Numbered from the stretch's first letter, positions 33,899-46,520 are shown. The stretch is DNA of 64,000 bases from Podospora pseudocomata (GCF_035222375.1 NC_085890.1:4030001-4094000), one strand, 5' to 3'. Notes: a model not told the origin generated them from the sequence alone. Program-made: numbers and translations.

Positions 33899-35052
33899 GG
33901 TGACGGTTATCTTCTGGTTTAGAAGATGGACTGGGTTCGGGTGACGTTGATGGAGGTTGTCGGGGTTGTCGAAAACGAGCGTTTTTCACAGTTGCTTCCG
34001 GCTCCCGAAAGCTGCCAACCAGCGTTGCCGAGAGGCGGAAGAGATGCCTGAATTGTAAGGCTTTCAGCGGTTCAGTCCAAGCTGAGGTGACCCAAACTTC
34101 ACTTTGAATCCTTGGCATGGACGGAATCCGTGGAAATGATTCTCCGGCTTCTCCACTCCAAAGTGAAGCTAGGCGAGTCCAGGCGCGTGACATCATAACC
34201 CCCGCACCTCACCAACCCCAGACAAGCAAACGGGCATCAAGGCCCGGGCTTGCGCCGGACCCTGGACATACTAGCAAAGTGGACAGCCAGCTGGGGTGCT
34301 GGGCTGATATTTGCTGCATGAAGATGGACTTCAGGCTCACTCACCTCAGGCAGGGGACCAGCTGACGTTGCTTTCCGGACTGGCTGTTGACTTGTACTCA
34401 TCTGTTCCCTGTTCCCTGCTCCCAACTCCCAGCTCCCAGCTCTCCAAACTCCCCCCTCCCTCCAGTTCACCTGAAAAGGAAAACACCTTACCTTAAAGCT
34501 CTCCTCGAACCCCTCCTCACCAACCAAATTATCACCAACTTTACCTACCTACTTTACGCTCTCAAGTGCGGGGGAAATAGCTGTGCGCACCGTAGCACCC
34601 GGCCGCCTCTCTGTCCAATTATCCTCCGTCTTCCCCCTCCTTTACTACCATCCTCTTTGATTTGCCCTCCCCTTCCCCTTCTCCTCGCTCTCAGATTGTG
34701 CCGTGCCTGCCACTGCCACTTCCAGGTTGCTTCCTCTGCTGTGCTCTGTCTGCACCCACTTCACAAGCTTACCCGGCAGACCGTTGCCCGTCCGCCTTCT
34801 GCTGTTACATCTGCTTCGTTGCTGCTCTTGCGTTTCGAACTCTCCGAGACGTCCCATTCGGCACCACATATCGAACCATTCCAACCACCGCACCGGCGCT
34901 CGATTTTCTTTGTTTGCTATTTCTAGCGTGCAATTGAAACTTGTCAAGGCTGTCCGTTCCGGCGAGCGACACTTTTATCTGGCTCGCTGCTTCGAGAGAC
35001 AGTTTTCTTCAGTCTGGCCGATCGACAAGCAAAGTAAACAACCACCGAAATC
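33899..35052. promoter_or_regulatory. Divergent promoter region, ATP18 / NIPSNAP
   Basis: It is 1.15 kb between two oppositely oriented mitochondrial genes. C/T-rich tracts at about 34400-34500 and 34620-34690 and a TACCTACCT motif (34542-34550) suggest leaders. No gene is supported. Confidence 0.5.
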
Positions 35053-36227
35053 ATGCTATCTAGACAACTTGCTCGTCGCGCCGCGGCTGGCGCTGTCGTC
35101 CGGCCGGCAACTACCAGAGCCTTTACCACCTCACTCGCCCTCTCGTCAAAACGCACCCCCTCCCTCGGGGACATCGAGCCAGAGCAGCAGGAAGTATTCA
35201 ACAAGAAGCAGAAGGAGTTCCGGTTAAAGCTTGCGGAGGCGCAGAAGCAGCGGGAAGCCAGTGCGTTTGCCTCGTCTTCTTCTTCTTCTTCTTCTTCAAC
35301 ATCGACCTCCTCTTCCCCCTCCACCTCGGCCTTGGGCCTTGGAAAGCTAAGCACAGGGTCGAGCACCGCTACAGGAACCAGTGCCAACGCGGCCGAACAC
35401 GAGCCCCCTCGCAAGGCGGGCCCCCTGACGAACCTGATTTACGGGACAAAGGAGGGCCGCGAGATGGACGCCCAGATCGAGGCCAGCTTCAGCCAGGTGC
35501 TGGCGCGCGGCAAGTATGTGCACTCGATTGTCTTCCACGAGGTCAAGCCCAAGGACGTGGACGAGTATGTCGAGCTGGTGGGCAAGTGGTATCCCCGCAT
35601 GGCCAGCATGCCGGAGAATAAGGTTCATCTGGTGGGCAGTTGGAGAACGGAGGTTGGCGACTGCGAGACATTTGGTATGTTTTCTTTTTGATACCTGTGT
35701 AGCTCCCGTCGTTTGGGTGACTAATCTGCTTTGTCTCAACAGTACACATCTGGGAATATCAGCGCTATCAAGGCTATCATGCCTCCTTGAACGCCATCTC
35801 CCGCCACCCGGAATATCCAGCCTTTGAAAAGAAGCTCCGCGGCTTGATTCGCAGCAAAAAGTCCTCTCTCATGCAAGAGTTCTCTTTCTGGCCAACGACC
35901 CCTCCCCGACAGCTCGGCGGTATCTTTGAGCTACGCTCCTACACGCTCCACCCCGGTAACCTTCTCGAGTGGGAGACGCACTGGAGGCGCGGACTCAAGG
36001 CCAGGCGCGAGGTGATGGAAGGTGTGGGAGCCTGGTTTGTGCAGATTGGCGATCTCAACACGGTGCACCACCTCTGGCAGTTTGCTGATCTCGAGGAGCG
36101 CAAGATCCGCCGCGAGAAGAGCTGGAGCCAGGAGGGCTGGGCCGAAACAGTGCACAAGACGGTACCCCTGATCCAGGAAATGAAGAGCAGGATTTTGGTG
36201 CCCATGCCTTGGTCTCCAGTGGCCTAA
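35053..36227 (+). CDS. NIPSNAP family mitochondrial protein
   Basis: NIPSNAP proteins have two ferredoxin-like (dimeric alpha-beta barrel) domains, are imported into mitochondria and in animals mark damaged mitochondria for mitophagy. Exons 35053-35674 and 35743-36227 encode 368 aa. The first ~30 residues (MLSRQLARRAAAGAVVRP, then TRAFTTSLALSSKR) form a clear presequence. A helical stretch and a poly-Ser run (encoded by TCT repeats near 35277-35296) follow. The first domain has KAGPLTNLIYGTKEGREMDA and VGSWRTEVGDCETFVHIWEY. The second has GGIFELRSYTLHPGNLLEWE, WFVQIGDLNTVHHLWQFADL and the C-terminus SRILVPMPWSPVA, all standard for the family. The intron phase preserves ETF|VHIW. Confidence 0.93.
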
Positions 36228-36605
36228 ACATCCATCCAGACATGTTTTTTTGTTTGACCGCACCTGTAGCTAGCCAGGCATGCTGAACTTGCTAATCATA
36301 AATCAATTCGAACCAAACCATGAACCTACCCAATACTCCCCATGCTTTGCGCCATGTGTAATTTAAGTGTGAGAATGTCTGAAACAGCACATGAACCCTT
36401 TCGAGTAGTACGTCCGGTCCAACTCCAGCCAATGCGAACAACAACCACCCCTTGTCATCTGATTAACGTTCCCTATTCCTGCACTGCCATCAAGTGTCTC
36501 GTCAGCTTCCTCCCCTGTCCCATCTAGTCCCAGTGGTATGGCCGTGTACTAGTGGCCACCCCCCGTGACGCTCGACCCGCGATGACTACGAGGATAAGAC
36601 GATGC
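36228..36605. other. Convergent 3' ends, NIPSNAP and RAV2
   Basis: This 378-bp gap between two stops should contain both 3' UTRs. Nothing else seen. Confidence 0.5.
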
Positions 36606-37800
36606 CTAATCCTCCATTTCCTCCCCCATGACAGCTGCCAGATTCCTCCTCGCCAAGCTCAGCGTATGCGTCAGAGCCGTGAGCTTGGCTGTCAAACTCA
36701 TGAGACTGGGATCCGCACTCTCGACCCTGACCTTTTCCCTCACATACACCTCGACCTCTTTTCTTCGGGTGCCTGAGAGCACCGGCGCCAAGGGAATGTT
36801 TGGATCGTGGTTGCTATTGTGAATGTGCGGTAGCCCAGTCGAGTCGCCACCTGTGCAGCAGTACCCGAAAACCCGCTCGGCTTCGTCGTGTTCGAGACGG
36901 CGGGCGGTGCCAATGGCGAGGGCAAGCTTAGTGCTAAAGTGTACAGGGGCGTGGGCGGGTTCGAGGGTTCGGAGCCAGAGGACCAGACTTGAGTCCTGAA
37001 TGGTGAGGTGGAAGGACAGGCAAGGATGGGAGGACTGGTTGTGCGAGCTGTTGGAGGGGATGGTCAAGGGCGGGATGAAGTGGGAGGGCGCTGCGGAGCG
37101 AGAGGTCCAAGAGGGATCCGAGTTGAGAAGAGGCGGCCCTTTGAGAATGGCGAGGGACTCTGTAAAGGACTGCGAGAGGAGGCGCAGCTGGGCCGACAGA
37201 AACTGGGGGGAGGATGTATTCTTGTCCAAGGTTGGCGAGGACTCGGTTGGGTACGAGTAACTGAGGGTCAAGTTGAGGAGGTCGATCGAGTGGGTAAGCA
37301 AAGTGTGGAGGGTAGTAAGCGGGCCGAGGTGTATGGGATGGTCGGGGTTGATGCTTATCGTTTGCTGAGGAAGGGTGCGCAGACGAAGGTGGATGGTCTA
37401 TTTCACAAACGTTAGGGGAAATCAGCGACGCAGGAGATCGGGAAACAACAAACCCCCTTGACAATGCGCGTTCCGACACGGGTGATGGTGCCCTTTACTA
37501 TCTCATTTCGAGGGGTGCTCAACACAAGAGTAGATCCGGGATCGATGGGCGCAAGGAGCGCATAGCAATCTTCGAGGCCATGCTTGAGGTTGGTGAGGGT
37601 TTCGTGGAGCTCTTGAACAAGCCAGCCGAGTTCGCGTTCCTGTGTATGCGGTGGTGTAAGTGGAGGTCTAACCACGACCCAAGATTCCAAAAGCGTCTCA
37701 GCCATTGTGCTCCTGCTCCAAATCAACGACGTACTTCAGATTCCCTAATGGCGACCTTAAGTTCTTCTGGCGCAATTCGAGGCCAAATTTCGACAGACAT
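36606..37800 (-). CDS. rav2: RAVE complex subunit Rav2 / Rogdi homologue
   Basis: With Rav1 and Skp1 it forms RAVE, which reassembles the V1 and Vo parts of the vacuolar proton ATPase. Exons 37735-37800, 37454-37639 and 36606-37397 encode 347 aa. Exon 1 gives MSVEIWPRIAPEELKVAIRE and joins at SE|ERELGWLVQELHETL; NLKHGLEDCYALLAPIDPGS and the tight RNEIVKGTITRVGTRIVKG|TIHLRLRTL block are Rogdi-family hallmarks. The C-terminal half has long helices with leucine repeats and ends ARRNLAAVMGEEMED. An ATG at 37705 (MAETLLESW) lies inside intron 1 and was rejected as start because the segment before ERELG is not conserved. It is divergent from POP7. Confidence 0.88.
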
Positions 37801-38391
37801 GGTTTACGCGTCCTGGGCTATCGTGATGTTTGATTCGGGATGTAGGCATCCATTTTACGATTGAGACTCTGTCGGTTGTATGGCGACTGTCAGCAACAAT
37901 GATGGTGTGCCTGGATTATGGATATCATATGCATGCAAAAGAGAACAAAACCGTTGGAAGCTGAAGTGGTATGACGCTGCTGTCTGAGACGCTGTCACAA
38001 TTGTTGGCGGGGAGCTCCATGTTAGCCAGCAAATACGGCAGGCGGTCAAAGCTCCAGTGGGGCTCTTCAGCCTTGGCCCGCCCAGTTCTGGGGTTGACGG
38101 TCCCACTAACGGCTTTGAACTTTTGACATTATCCATCTATCAACTACGCCGACCTCTGACGACGGGACTCACTCTCTACACTTTGCATAGCCGGCACAAA
38201 CTACACCGGCAGAGCTCTGTGACAGGTTCCAAGCCCTCATCGTACAGAGATATTGTTGCTCCAACTCTTGCACCCACAGGCCGCATCGCATATCCATCCA
38301 AGAAGCCATTCCCCCCATCTAGTCAACGGCGATCTCTCTTTTGCGGCTATCATATACCCGGCGACGCACCAACTTCTCCAGTCGCAGTGCC
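37801..38391. promoter_or_regulatory. Divergent promoter region, RAV2 / POP7
   Basis: A 591-bp region between divergent start codons. An open frame from 38057 into POP7 is not supported as coding. Confidence 0.5.
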
Positions 38392-39091
38392 ATGGCCTCT
38401 CCAACTACACAGCAGCCTGTGGGCGCATCAACTACGCTGCCAAACAAACCCGAAAACAAGCTCCCACCCATTCCAGATGGTTCGTTACCCTCACCTAGAG
38501 CGACCGCAAATCTGGCCCACTCTGCTAACACTTTTGGGGTATGCAGGCTCTCGAATCCGCAAACGCCCCCTTCCCCTCCCTCCTCACCGGCGCACCTTGA
38601 AGTCGGCCACATCCTCTGTCAATTTCCAAAACCAGACGACACCCGACATTGATGGCTACCTGCCCCCTCCTCGCGCGAATCGCACCCAGATCATCAAGGT
38701 GGCCTCTTCGGCCTCCCACATGTCACTTGTAAAACGCGTACGAAAGGCACTGGAGAGCGCCCGAAATAACCAACAGGGAACAACAAAAGGTCTGCCCTTG
38801 GCAGCACGTGTTGCAGCTCTGGGTGCGAAGAATGGGAGATCAGACCAAACCGGGCCAATATCAGATGCACTGGATGATGTCGTGCTTATTGCGACGGGGA
38901 GGGCAATTCAGAAGGCGGTTGAGGTGGGGGCCTCGTTCACGAGAGAAGGAGATTTGATTGTGATTGCGAGGACGAGGACGGTACAGGCAGTGGACGACAT
39001 CGAAATGATGGACGAGGATGCGGAGGAGGAGGACTCGGCGCGGGTCAGACATGTTAGTTGTGTCGAGGTTGGAGTGAGGTGGGCCAGTTGA
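38392..39091 (+). CDS. pop7: RNase P / RNase MRP subunit Pop7 (Rpp20, Alba-like)
   Basis: Pop7 pairs with Pop6 to bind the P3 arm of the RNase P and MRP RNAs, for tRNA 5' processing and rRNA cleavage in the nucleus. Exons 38392-38479 and 38547-39091 give 210 aa. A Pro-rich head is followed by the family core: SRIRKRPLPLPPHRRTLKSA is fungal, then the Alba-like part RTQIIKVASSASHMSLVKRV, KGLPLAARVAALG, DDVVLIATGRAIQKAVEVGA and DLIVIARTRTVQAVDDIE. An acidic tail (DEDAEEEDSARVRHVSCVEV) closes it. VLIATGRAI+KA is the Rpp20 signature. The intron (67 nt) sits after PPIPD. Confidence 0.9.
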
Positions 39092-41512
39092 TTGTAGCAG
39101 AAGCCAGGAGAGATTCACTGGGAGATTCAACAGCATCATCACATTGGCGTTTTGGGCGGTTATTGGATATGCAAGGGAAATATGACATGGGCGTTGTTTG
39201 GGTTTTGGCTTGAAGTGGGCATAATTGGTGGGGGATATACCCGGAGGCCATATGTTATACGTTTGGGGACACGATCATGATCTGTGGACTAGGGTTTTTT
39301 TTTCCGTCAAATGATGTGGCGAGGGCCAGCTCTACTGCGTTTTCTCGAGTCACGCGATGGTGCAAGACGCTTATTGCACATGGTACAACTGTCGAAGCAT
39401 ATATGGCATCGAATACTCTCCTGCCGCCACTAGGTTACAACATTTGCAAGTGACAGCAGTCTCAGTCGGGTTCAAGCCGGGCTTGGAGTGGTTGGGCAAT
39501 GTCGACGGGCGTCATGGTGGTGCCGGTTTGTGTCGTTCTCGTAAAGATACTGACTGCGGGGTTCAATGATGGTGAAGAATAATGTCGAAACTCTCAATGA
39601 ACAGCCATTTCAAGGCGTCATTTATGTTCTGGGCTTTGGGCGATGAACACCAACAACTCCAAACTAGCTTCCAAGAAATACCGATAGCAACACTTTCGGG
39701 GTTATGGTTTAGCTAGATCAGTCACCTACCCGGCCTACTTGGTACATCTCTCGGATACTTGAATCAAGACATCATAACCACCCTCACTGAGCAGCAGACA
39801 TAGTCAGGTAGCGCAGTCGTTAAAGACCGGGGCTCGTGTACGCACAAGTCCGAGCCTTATGAGGGGGATATAATATACCGAGCACTAAGGTGGGCTTGAA
39901 GCTCCGCGCTGGAATGCTCTCCCGTTGCCTCGGAGAATGAGGGGTAGTGTTTGGTCTGCGCATCATGACCCAAATTGCGTCACTCGAATGTGTCGTCAAC
40001 AATTCCAAGTCATGCAAGGCGGCCTGATGGTCGGATATCCACAGCATTAGGGTTTTTGGAAATGCCACATGGCACCAATAGTTTAAGTTTTCGGACGCCA
40101 GGTGTTGGGCCTCAACTGCTTTCAAAAAAAAGAAAAAAATGGCGCAGTTATGGAATTGGGTTAGTTTTACGCAGTAGTATAGGTGGATTGATCATCATCC
40201 CTCTGAAGGGGGAAGCATCGTGAGACTGGCCCTTTGTATTTTTGACTTTTTTTTGTTTGTGACTCCCTGCGCATGGACCATCCATCCGTTGTTCTGCTTG
40301 GGATCGTCGCAAAGCAGGGCCGAAAGATGGTGCGAAAAAAGAGCGATCCATCTTTCCCCAGGAAAACGCACGGGCAGCTCTCGAAAGGAAAGAAGCGTTG
40401 GTCTCGGCTCACCCTTCCCGTTGGCACGTCATGTCAGGCACACCAATCAGAACACGCGCCGAGGTGGGGCGCTCTTCTCGAAAGTAAATTGCACAAATTT
40501 CACCAACGTCCATTATGCCGCCTCGAATTGGTCCAGACTTTGCCGCTGCCTCCTCGAGAAGATCCTGATTTCGGGAGCTGTTGGACGGGAATCAAGAAGA
40601 TGGCAAAGACAGACAGATGAAGTCGAAACAGACTGCTGGCCAAGTGTGGCTGTCGAGTCCAGGTGCCAGGATGATGCGATCCGATGCGTGGATGCCAAAA
40701 AGGAAGCGGCTTTGCTGGCACAGCATGCATGCCCTTTTGGGGATGGCGGCCAACGTGACAAGGTAGGGTTCGCACTGACAGAGCGAGATCGGGAGTTGGA
40801 CCTGCAATTTCCTGCATGAAACAGCTCTTGCCCTTGAGCGCCGTGCGGCTGCTCATCATGGCCATGACGAGAGAAAGACGACTTTATCCGCCAGACGGAG
40901 ACGGGGTCGGCCGATGAAGGGGGCCTGGCAACTAGGGCCAGGACGGGAGCCAGCCAGCGGGCGGCAAAAGGTGAGAGACAGCTCTCAGCAGAGGGAGACG
41001 GACGACCAAGCAGAAAGACAAGCAGGGATGCCTTGGATGTGGTGGACTTGCTGCAGGTACCGTTGCAACATCGTCCGTGGCGCCAATCCCCTTGCGGGGA
41101 AGCCCGCGGTACGTACCTTTGTTATTATCGGTCCCAATCACTTGGCAGGCCAGGCGCAATTTGCCGTCCCCCAGACATATCGTGGGCTCTCCCGCCGTTG
41201 TCCTTCGTCCTCGCCCTCTCTTCACCCTCTCACCAGCCTCACTCTTTCGCTGCACTGCACCGCACGCACGCTTCACCTCAGACTTCGTTGGCAAAGTCTA
41301 TCTTTTGGAAGCTGCTCCTGCTCACTCGACGTGGTCTAAATTCATTCATTCTGCTATCTATCCATCTCCAACTCTGCCAACAGATTAGCCCAACCTACCA
41401 CTATACATTTGTACCGCACATACAAGCAAACATTGATACACAAAAGGACGATTTTTGCGCGAGCCGGACGGATCACCACAAACATCTACAAACATCTACA
41501 AACATCTTCACA
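39092..41512. other. Gene-poor 2.4 kb
   Basis: No gene is supported. Near 39807-39870 a tRNA-like A-box (TAGCGCAGTCG) and a GGCTCG/CGAGCC hairpin appear but do not fold into a tRNA. The leader of the next gene ends in three near-identical AAACATCTACA units (about 41479-41512) abutting its ATG. Confidence 0.45.
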
Positions 41513-41833
41513 ATGCAGCTCTCAGCGCTCTTCACTGCCCTCCTCCTGCCTCTCATGGCCGTTGCCGAGGGCGAGTCCACCACCACCAAGACAAAGACTC
41601 TGACTCTCACCGAGACCCTCACCCTCCAGCGTCTCCAAGCCGCTCACACGGGTTCGCACAACTCCACCGCCGCCCTCCAAACCGGTGCCACCACCACCTT
41701 CAACCCTGCCGCCTCGACCACCACATCAGGGCCGACACTCGACCCCACACCGGACAATGCTGCCGGTGCTCTCAATGCCGCCAACGTTGCCGCCGCCGCC
41801 ATGGCCGGCATTGTCGTTGTTGCTTTCCTCTAA
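41513..41833 (+). CDS. Small Ser/Thr-rich GPI-anchored surface protein
   Basis: The 106-residue protein has an N-terminal signal peptide (MQLSALFTALLLPLMAVAEG). A Thr/Ser-rich middle (STTTKTKTLTLTETLTLQRL, ATTTFNPAASTTTSGP) with one NST glycosylation site suggests heavy O-mannosylation. The hydrophobic C-terminal tail (NVAAAAMAGIVVVAFL) follows small residues (GALNAA) suited as a GPI attachment site. Such short mucin-like proteins sit in the plasma membrane or wall of ascomycetes; a specific function is not known. The gene has no intron. The call rests on the three-part layout, not on a family match. Confidence 0.85.
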   Translation: MQLSALFTALLLPLMAVAEGESTTTKTKTLTLTETLTLQRLQAAHTGSHNSTAALQTGATTTFNPAASTTTSGPTLDPTPDNAAGALNAANVAAAAMAGIVVVAFL

Positions 41834-43923
41834 GCAGGCAACAGCGGTAATTTCATTCTGATGGATGATGGGGTCTGGGAGGAGCTATTTGGGCACTATC
41901 AATCCGATTCTACGATGCGAGCATCCTACCAATCATTTCTTTTGTCTCTCTGAGCGAGGCGCGATATTCTTGGTTCGGGCCCTTCCCGGTCAGCTTCATC
42001 ATCACCATCAGACAACCTTCTCATGAGCATACGACCATTTTTGACGACATCAAGAACAAATCATTTTACAACAAAAATCTCCCATCGCCAAAGCGGGCTT
42101 GGGAATCGCGACTACTCCACGGTTGTCAGCATCCTTCTTATTCTTTAAACCTTAATTCTTTTCTTTTGTCTGACAACCTCGACACTTGTTGCGAACAACA
42201 ACAACATTTTACAACAATCTTCGATTCTCGAGTTCAGGCAGGCCGGGGCGCGTTCTCTTGTCACTTGACGAGAAGCGCTTGACGATATTGGGCCTCGGGA
42301 TACCCTCACAAACTTGAACCATGACCACTTTTTACCAACACTTCTATTCGTTCTTCCAGCACTATTAGCCACCGCCGCCACCCGATACCGCAGCGCCAAG
42401 ATGCTCTTCCCAGTTCAAGGCCAGAACCCGCCTCTTTTAAGCCTTTTACGCAGCATACGACCAAACGTACTCTTTACGACCACGACTCAGATACCCAAAT
42501 ACCCCCTCCCACTTCACTTCTTGAGGGTCTCGGTCTTGAGTGAGATGCAACAACTGGCTGCTTTGTGTGATTCGGTGGTGATTGGTTACGTTTGCTGGCT
42601 GGACCTTTTATCCTTTTTTTTAACCTTCAACCAACTTCTTCCACATCCAACAAAACTTGTGTGGTGAAGAGAAGTACATCGGATCTTTGACTTTGCATAT
42701 ATGGGGGACGGGAGGCAGGGAAAAGTTTCAAGGCCGGGGTCGGGATCTGTTGGCGTACGGCAAACCTTCTAACACACATATTTTGACAATGCGAATGGAT
42801 GGAGGAGAGACATCATGCGCGCATGATATGGGAGGAGAAACAAAGAGAGAGATGGATTGGAGGAAACACAACACTTTTCTTCTTTTCTTGAACACACTTC
42901 TTTTTAGCCTTCTATACATGCACAAGTTATTGATACCCCTTTTTTTTCCTTTTTTGAGCATGACCAGCTTCGCCGCTTTACCAGTGAGATCTTGTGTGTC
43001 CTACAACGTGGTATTGAGAGCTTGACTTTTGCCCTCACTTTTGCCCATTTCTCTCGCTCCTTGATTTTGCCAGCGTGTCGCCGCATTTCATTCCCCATCA
43101 GCGATGTCACCTCTCGGCACATCAGAGATTTTCGCTCAACTCATCTCGGAAGACTTTTATGCACAACTGATAAGGTAAGATATTTGTCATTATTCAAGCT
43201 TTTTCTCACCTGCATAATGATCATCGCACCTAGAACGACCTCGTTTCGAGCTCACCTTGGTGTGCCTTCAAAGTGTTTGCATTCCAGTCTCCAAACCAAA
43301 CCCAAAGAAGTTCATCGGAATGTTTCGAACAAAGCCCCAAAACGTGACCCACACGTTCGTCTCATCTTGCTTCTTCTTCACACACTTGCCTGCCGCGAAG
43401 GCCCTGGCTCGCCTTCTAAAACACAAGTCCAGAACCCGGGCCACGTTCCCCACCCCGCTCGTTGACTCCATCGCCAGTCCCATCTTTCCCCCTTGATGCT
43501 GGCCCGAGCTTCCCTTCCCCCGTGTGCAATTTCCGCTTCGGAGGAGATTTGTGGGGAATCCCCGTCACCTGTCGGATACTCCTGATCGGTCCGATCCGAG
43601 CGAGATTGTTCGGAGGCAGGGGTGTCACGGCCACGGCTGGGGGAGATGATCTGAGATCCAATATCTGATAAGGATTGCTTTTCTGAGCAACGCGACACCG
43701 CAAGATCTTGACTGTTCTAAATCACACCTCAGTGAAGAGAAGCCCATCGTGATAAGTGATTACCAGGTAACTGGGTACTCTAACAACTAGCTAACCCCAG
43801 GTGCACTATGTGCTTCCAAAAGCCCATCACTGAGATTCTTCATTCATCGTCCCAAGAAATCCCTCCTCTGATCAACATGATACCTAAGACACCTCCTGTC
43901 AGTGTCAATGATAAGAACTACAA
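41834..43923. other. Intergenic, GPI-protein gene to GH55 gene
   Basis: No gene is supported; it includes the downstream regions of both flanking genes. Frames in 42314-42667, 42657-43025 and 42992-43465 lack motifs. Confidence 0.5.
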
Positions 43924-46520
43924 TCAAACAACTCGAGAAGTCGACGACACATTTGTGCCATTGCCATCGTTCCTGAAGATCCCCATCGTACTGGCATATG
44001 TTGCAATGGTTTCGTTCCAAAACGCGACGTCCTCCCCTTTGTTGGTGAGCATGCTCACGCTCCCAATCGTGTTTAGGTTGTACATCTGCAAACCCGTCGT
44101 GGAGTTGACCACTTTTGTGCCGTTGGCATCCTGAATCGAAAAGATTCTCGCCTGGCAGTTTTCACCCGCATGGTTGGTGCTGCAGTTGGTGCAGTAGTTG
44201 TTGAAGAAGCTGTAGAGGCCAGCACCAAACACCGTGATGTTCTTGGACCCAATTATGCGCATAGCCCACGCCATGGCGCACGGCGGGTCACCTGGCAGCT
44301 GCTCAACCGTGCTGGGGGACGAACCTGGGCAGTCGGTCATGAAATCAGGGTCATGCAGGGTGGTGTTAACCTGTGTAAAAGGGTAAGGGGCCTGTGGGTT
44401 GGGTTGGTAATATGGTGTCTCTGTTTGAATCTGACCCATCCACAGATTAGATGCGTTGACCAGCTGATACTGGTAAAGAGTGTGGTGCTCAACTGCATTG
44501 CCCAGCATCCAGATATTGGACCCTTCGATCAAGAGCCCTCGGCCGGCAAAGACATCGATCCGAGTCTGGTTCCAGTCCTCAATATCGTGGTCAGCAACCC
44601 ACATCCAGTTATTTTCCATGTACAGATTGCTAGCACTCGGCGTGATGTGCATGCTCATGTACCCAGCAATGCAGGTAGGCTCAACGACATTGGTGATGTT
44701 GGGAGTGATGGGGCATTCTGCCACCTGGAGCTTGGAGCCTCCGAAACCGCCAATGCGAACATGGACATCCCAAAGTCCCGATGGAGGTGTATCGACGGTG
44801 ATATTCCCGTCCAGTATTGGGGTGTTCAAGTTGTACTCGATGGCAATAGCGCCTGCTGTTGGGCCTTGTGTCGAGACAATGATATCGCTGATTTCGACGT
44901 AGCCAAGCTCACCAGGCTTTCCGATCTGAACCACTGGACGGGGATTGGTGACGTCGGAAAACTTTTTGCCTGCGCCCATGATGACGGCGGCAAGACCCTC
45001 ACCGACAACTCGAGCACCTGCTGGGATATACACGGTGTCAGTCACCCGGTAAAACCCCGCATCCAGAAACCCAACCACTGTCGGCTCGGTCGCAACGTCA
45101 AAGAACGAGTTCAAAGCCACTGTGTCATCAGTCACACCGTCTCCAACAGCGTAGTGGTTGCGGGCCGACACGAATGCACCGGCAGGGTAGCCCTCATATT
45201 GAGGCTTCGACCTCTCGTAGTACTGATCACCGAGTTTTAGGGCGGAAGGCTGGTCAAAGGCAATATCACGTCCCTCAAACGCAGATGGCCCTTCGGGAGC
45301 GTAAAGGTTTCCCTGTATCTGAGGTCAACATAATGCGAGATTGATCACAGAATATTTGATAGCTCTTACCTTGGCATAGCCACACTCAAAGAGGGCTCCT
45401 GAAGCATTGCCGGCGAGAACTTGGTTTCCGTCCAGATCCTTCATAACCGTGGGAACGTTGGTGTACTTGACATTTTGAATCAGCAGTGACCCAAGACCAG
45501 TAGCGCTGCTATTGTGTCTGCCCACAATGATGGCAGTATCGACATTGGTAAACGAGCTGTCCAGCAGTGTGACGGAGCCTACGTCGGGAGAGGACATGTT
45601 GAGGCCAATCTCGCAGTCATTGATGCTGAGAGACTTGTACGTAAATCCCCAGTTCCAAACTTGCAGGATGGCAGTTTGTGAGCCGTGAAAAGTGAGGTTG
45701 CGTACGGTATACTGTTGGCTACCAAACTGGGCTCCGTATTGTCCGCCGAAAAAAACAAGATCAGCCAGCATGCCGCCGCTGCCCTCTTCCATATAAATTC
45801 CCGTATGTCCGTCCTCAAAGTTTGGTGACAATCTGAAGACACAGTTGTGAATGACAGTAGCCTGGGCAGACGGCCAATGGACTGCCCAGGTCTGGTGCGG
45901 TATGGCTGTGGTATCGAACACCAGGTTGCGGACCTGTCGGAAGAAGACGTTGGTAGAGATGAAATTGAGCTCTACAAGACAAAACAAGGTTAACTTCAAG
46001 CCGGGCTGGAACTGGCGTAGAGAGGCCACACATACTGCCATTGCTCAAATATGGATCGGCATCAAGCAAGGCCTTCCCATCCTGAGTGAAGTTGGAACCG
46101 CCCTTTATGACGGGCATATCAGTGGGGTCGCCAATCATCTGAGTGTAGAAGAGGCCGACGATTGGGCTGGAGATCAGGTAGGTTCCGGGCGGAAAGTAAA
46201 CAATGGCCGGGTTGATGGTTGCTCCAATGCAGCCATAGCCACCGCAGCGATTGCCATGACTCATGGCGGCATTAATGGCAGCAGTATCGTCGGTAACTAA
46301 AGCATTGTTAACCTGAAGTTCCAGATCATGGATGGCATTGAACATCTTCTAGGCTCCTACCTCCATCACCTTTGGCACCAAAGTCACGAACATTTCGAAA
46401 AACTTGGTATCCTCTGTCGGGGTTGAAGGAGGCAATTCCCTGGTGGGACAGATCCTCCATCCAGAAGGTAGCACGGACAAGTGAAGCTGCAAGCAGCCAG
46501 AGGGGATTTATGCTCTTCAT
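43924..46520 (-). CDS. Secreted GH55 glucan exo-1,3-beta-glucosidase
   Basis: GH55 enzymes hydrolyse beta-1,3-glucans and remodel or degrade fungal wall glucan; they are secreted. Exons 46361-46520, 46036-46296, 45370-45971 and 43924-45318 encode 805 aa. A signal peptide (MKSINPLWLLAASLVRATFW) is followed by two parallel beta-helix (pectate-lyase-3 type) domains. Each opens with a similar motif: NVRDFGAKGDGVTDDTAAIN and, near residue 395, NHYAVGDGVTDDTVALNSFF. Other marks are YFPPGTYLISSPI, QTWAVHWPSAQATVIHNCVF, IYMEEGSGG and WMWVADHDIEDWNQTRIDVF. NAS, NTT, NCS and NGT sequons suggest N-glycosylation. The length and two-helix layout are usual for GH55. All four junctions keep frame. Endo activity cannot be excluded by sequence. 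Confidence 0.93.

Noticed and set aside
37705-37726. ATG (MAETLLESW...) as the start of RAV2
   Set aside because: It lies inside a 95-nt GT-AG intron; joining the MSVEIWPRIAPEELK exon to ERELGWLVQELHETL gives the conserved arrangement.
39807-39870. Possible tRNA or tRNA-derived SINE (A-box-like TAGCGCAGTCG and a hairpin)
   Set aside because: No acceptor stem closes, the B box is poor and no repeat copy is seen elsewhere in the window.
44170-45240. 356-codon frame antisense to the GH55 gene
   Set aside because: It is the shadow of the GH55 exon 4, which has clear family motifs.
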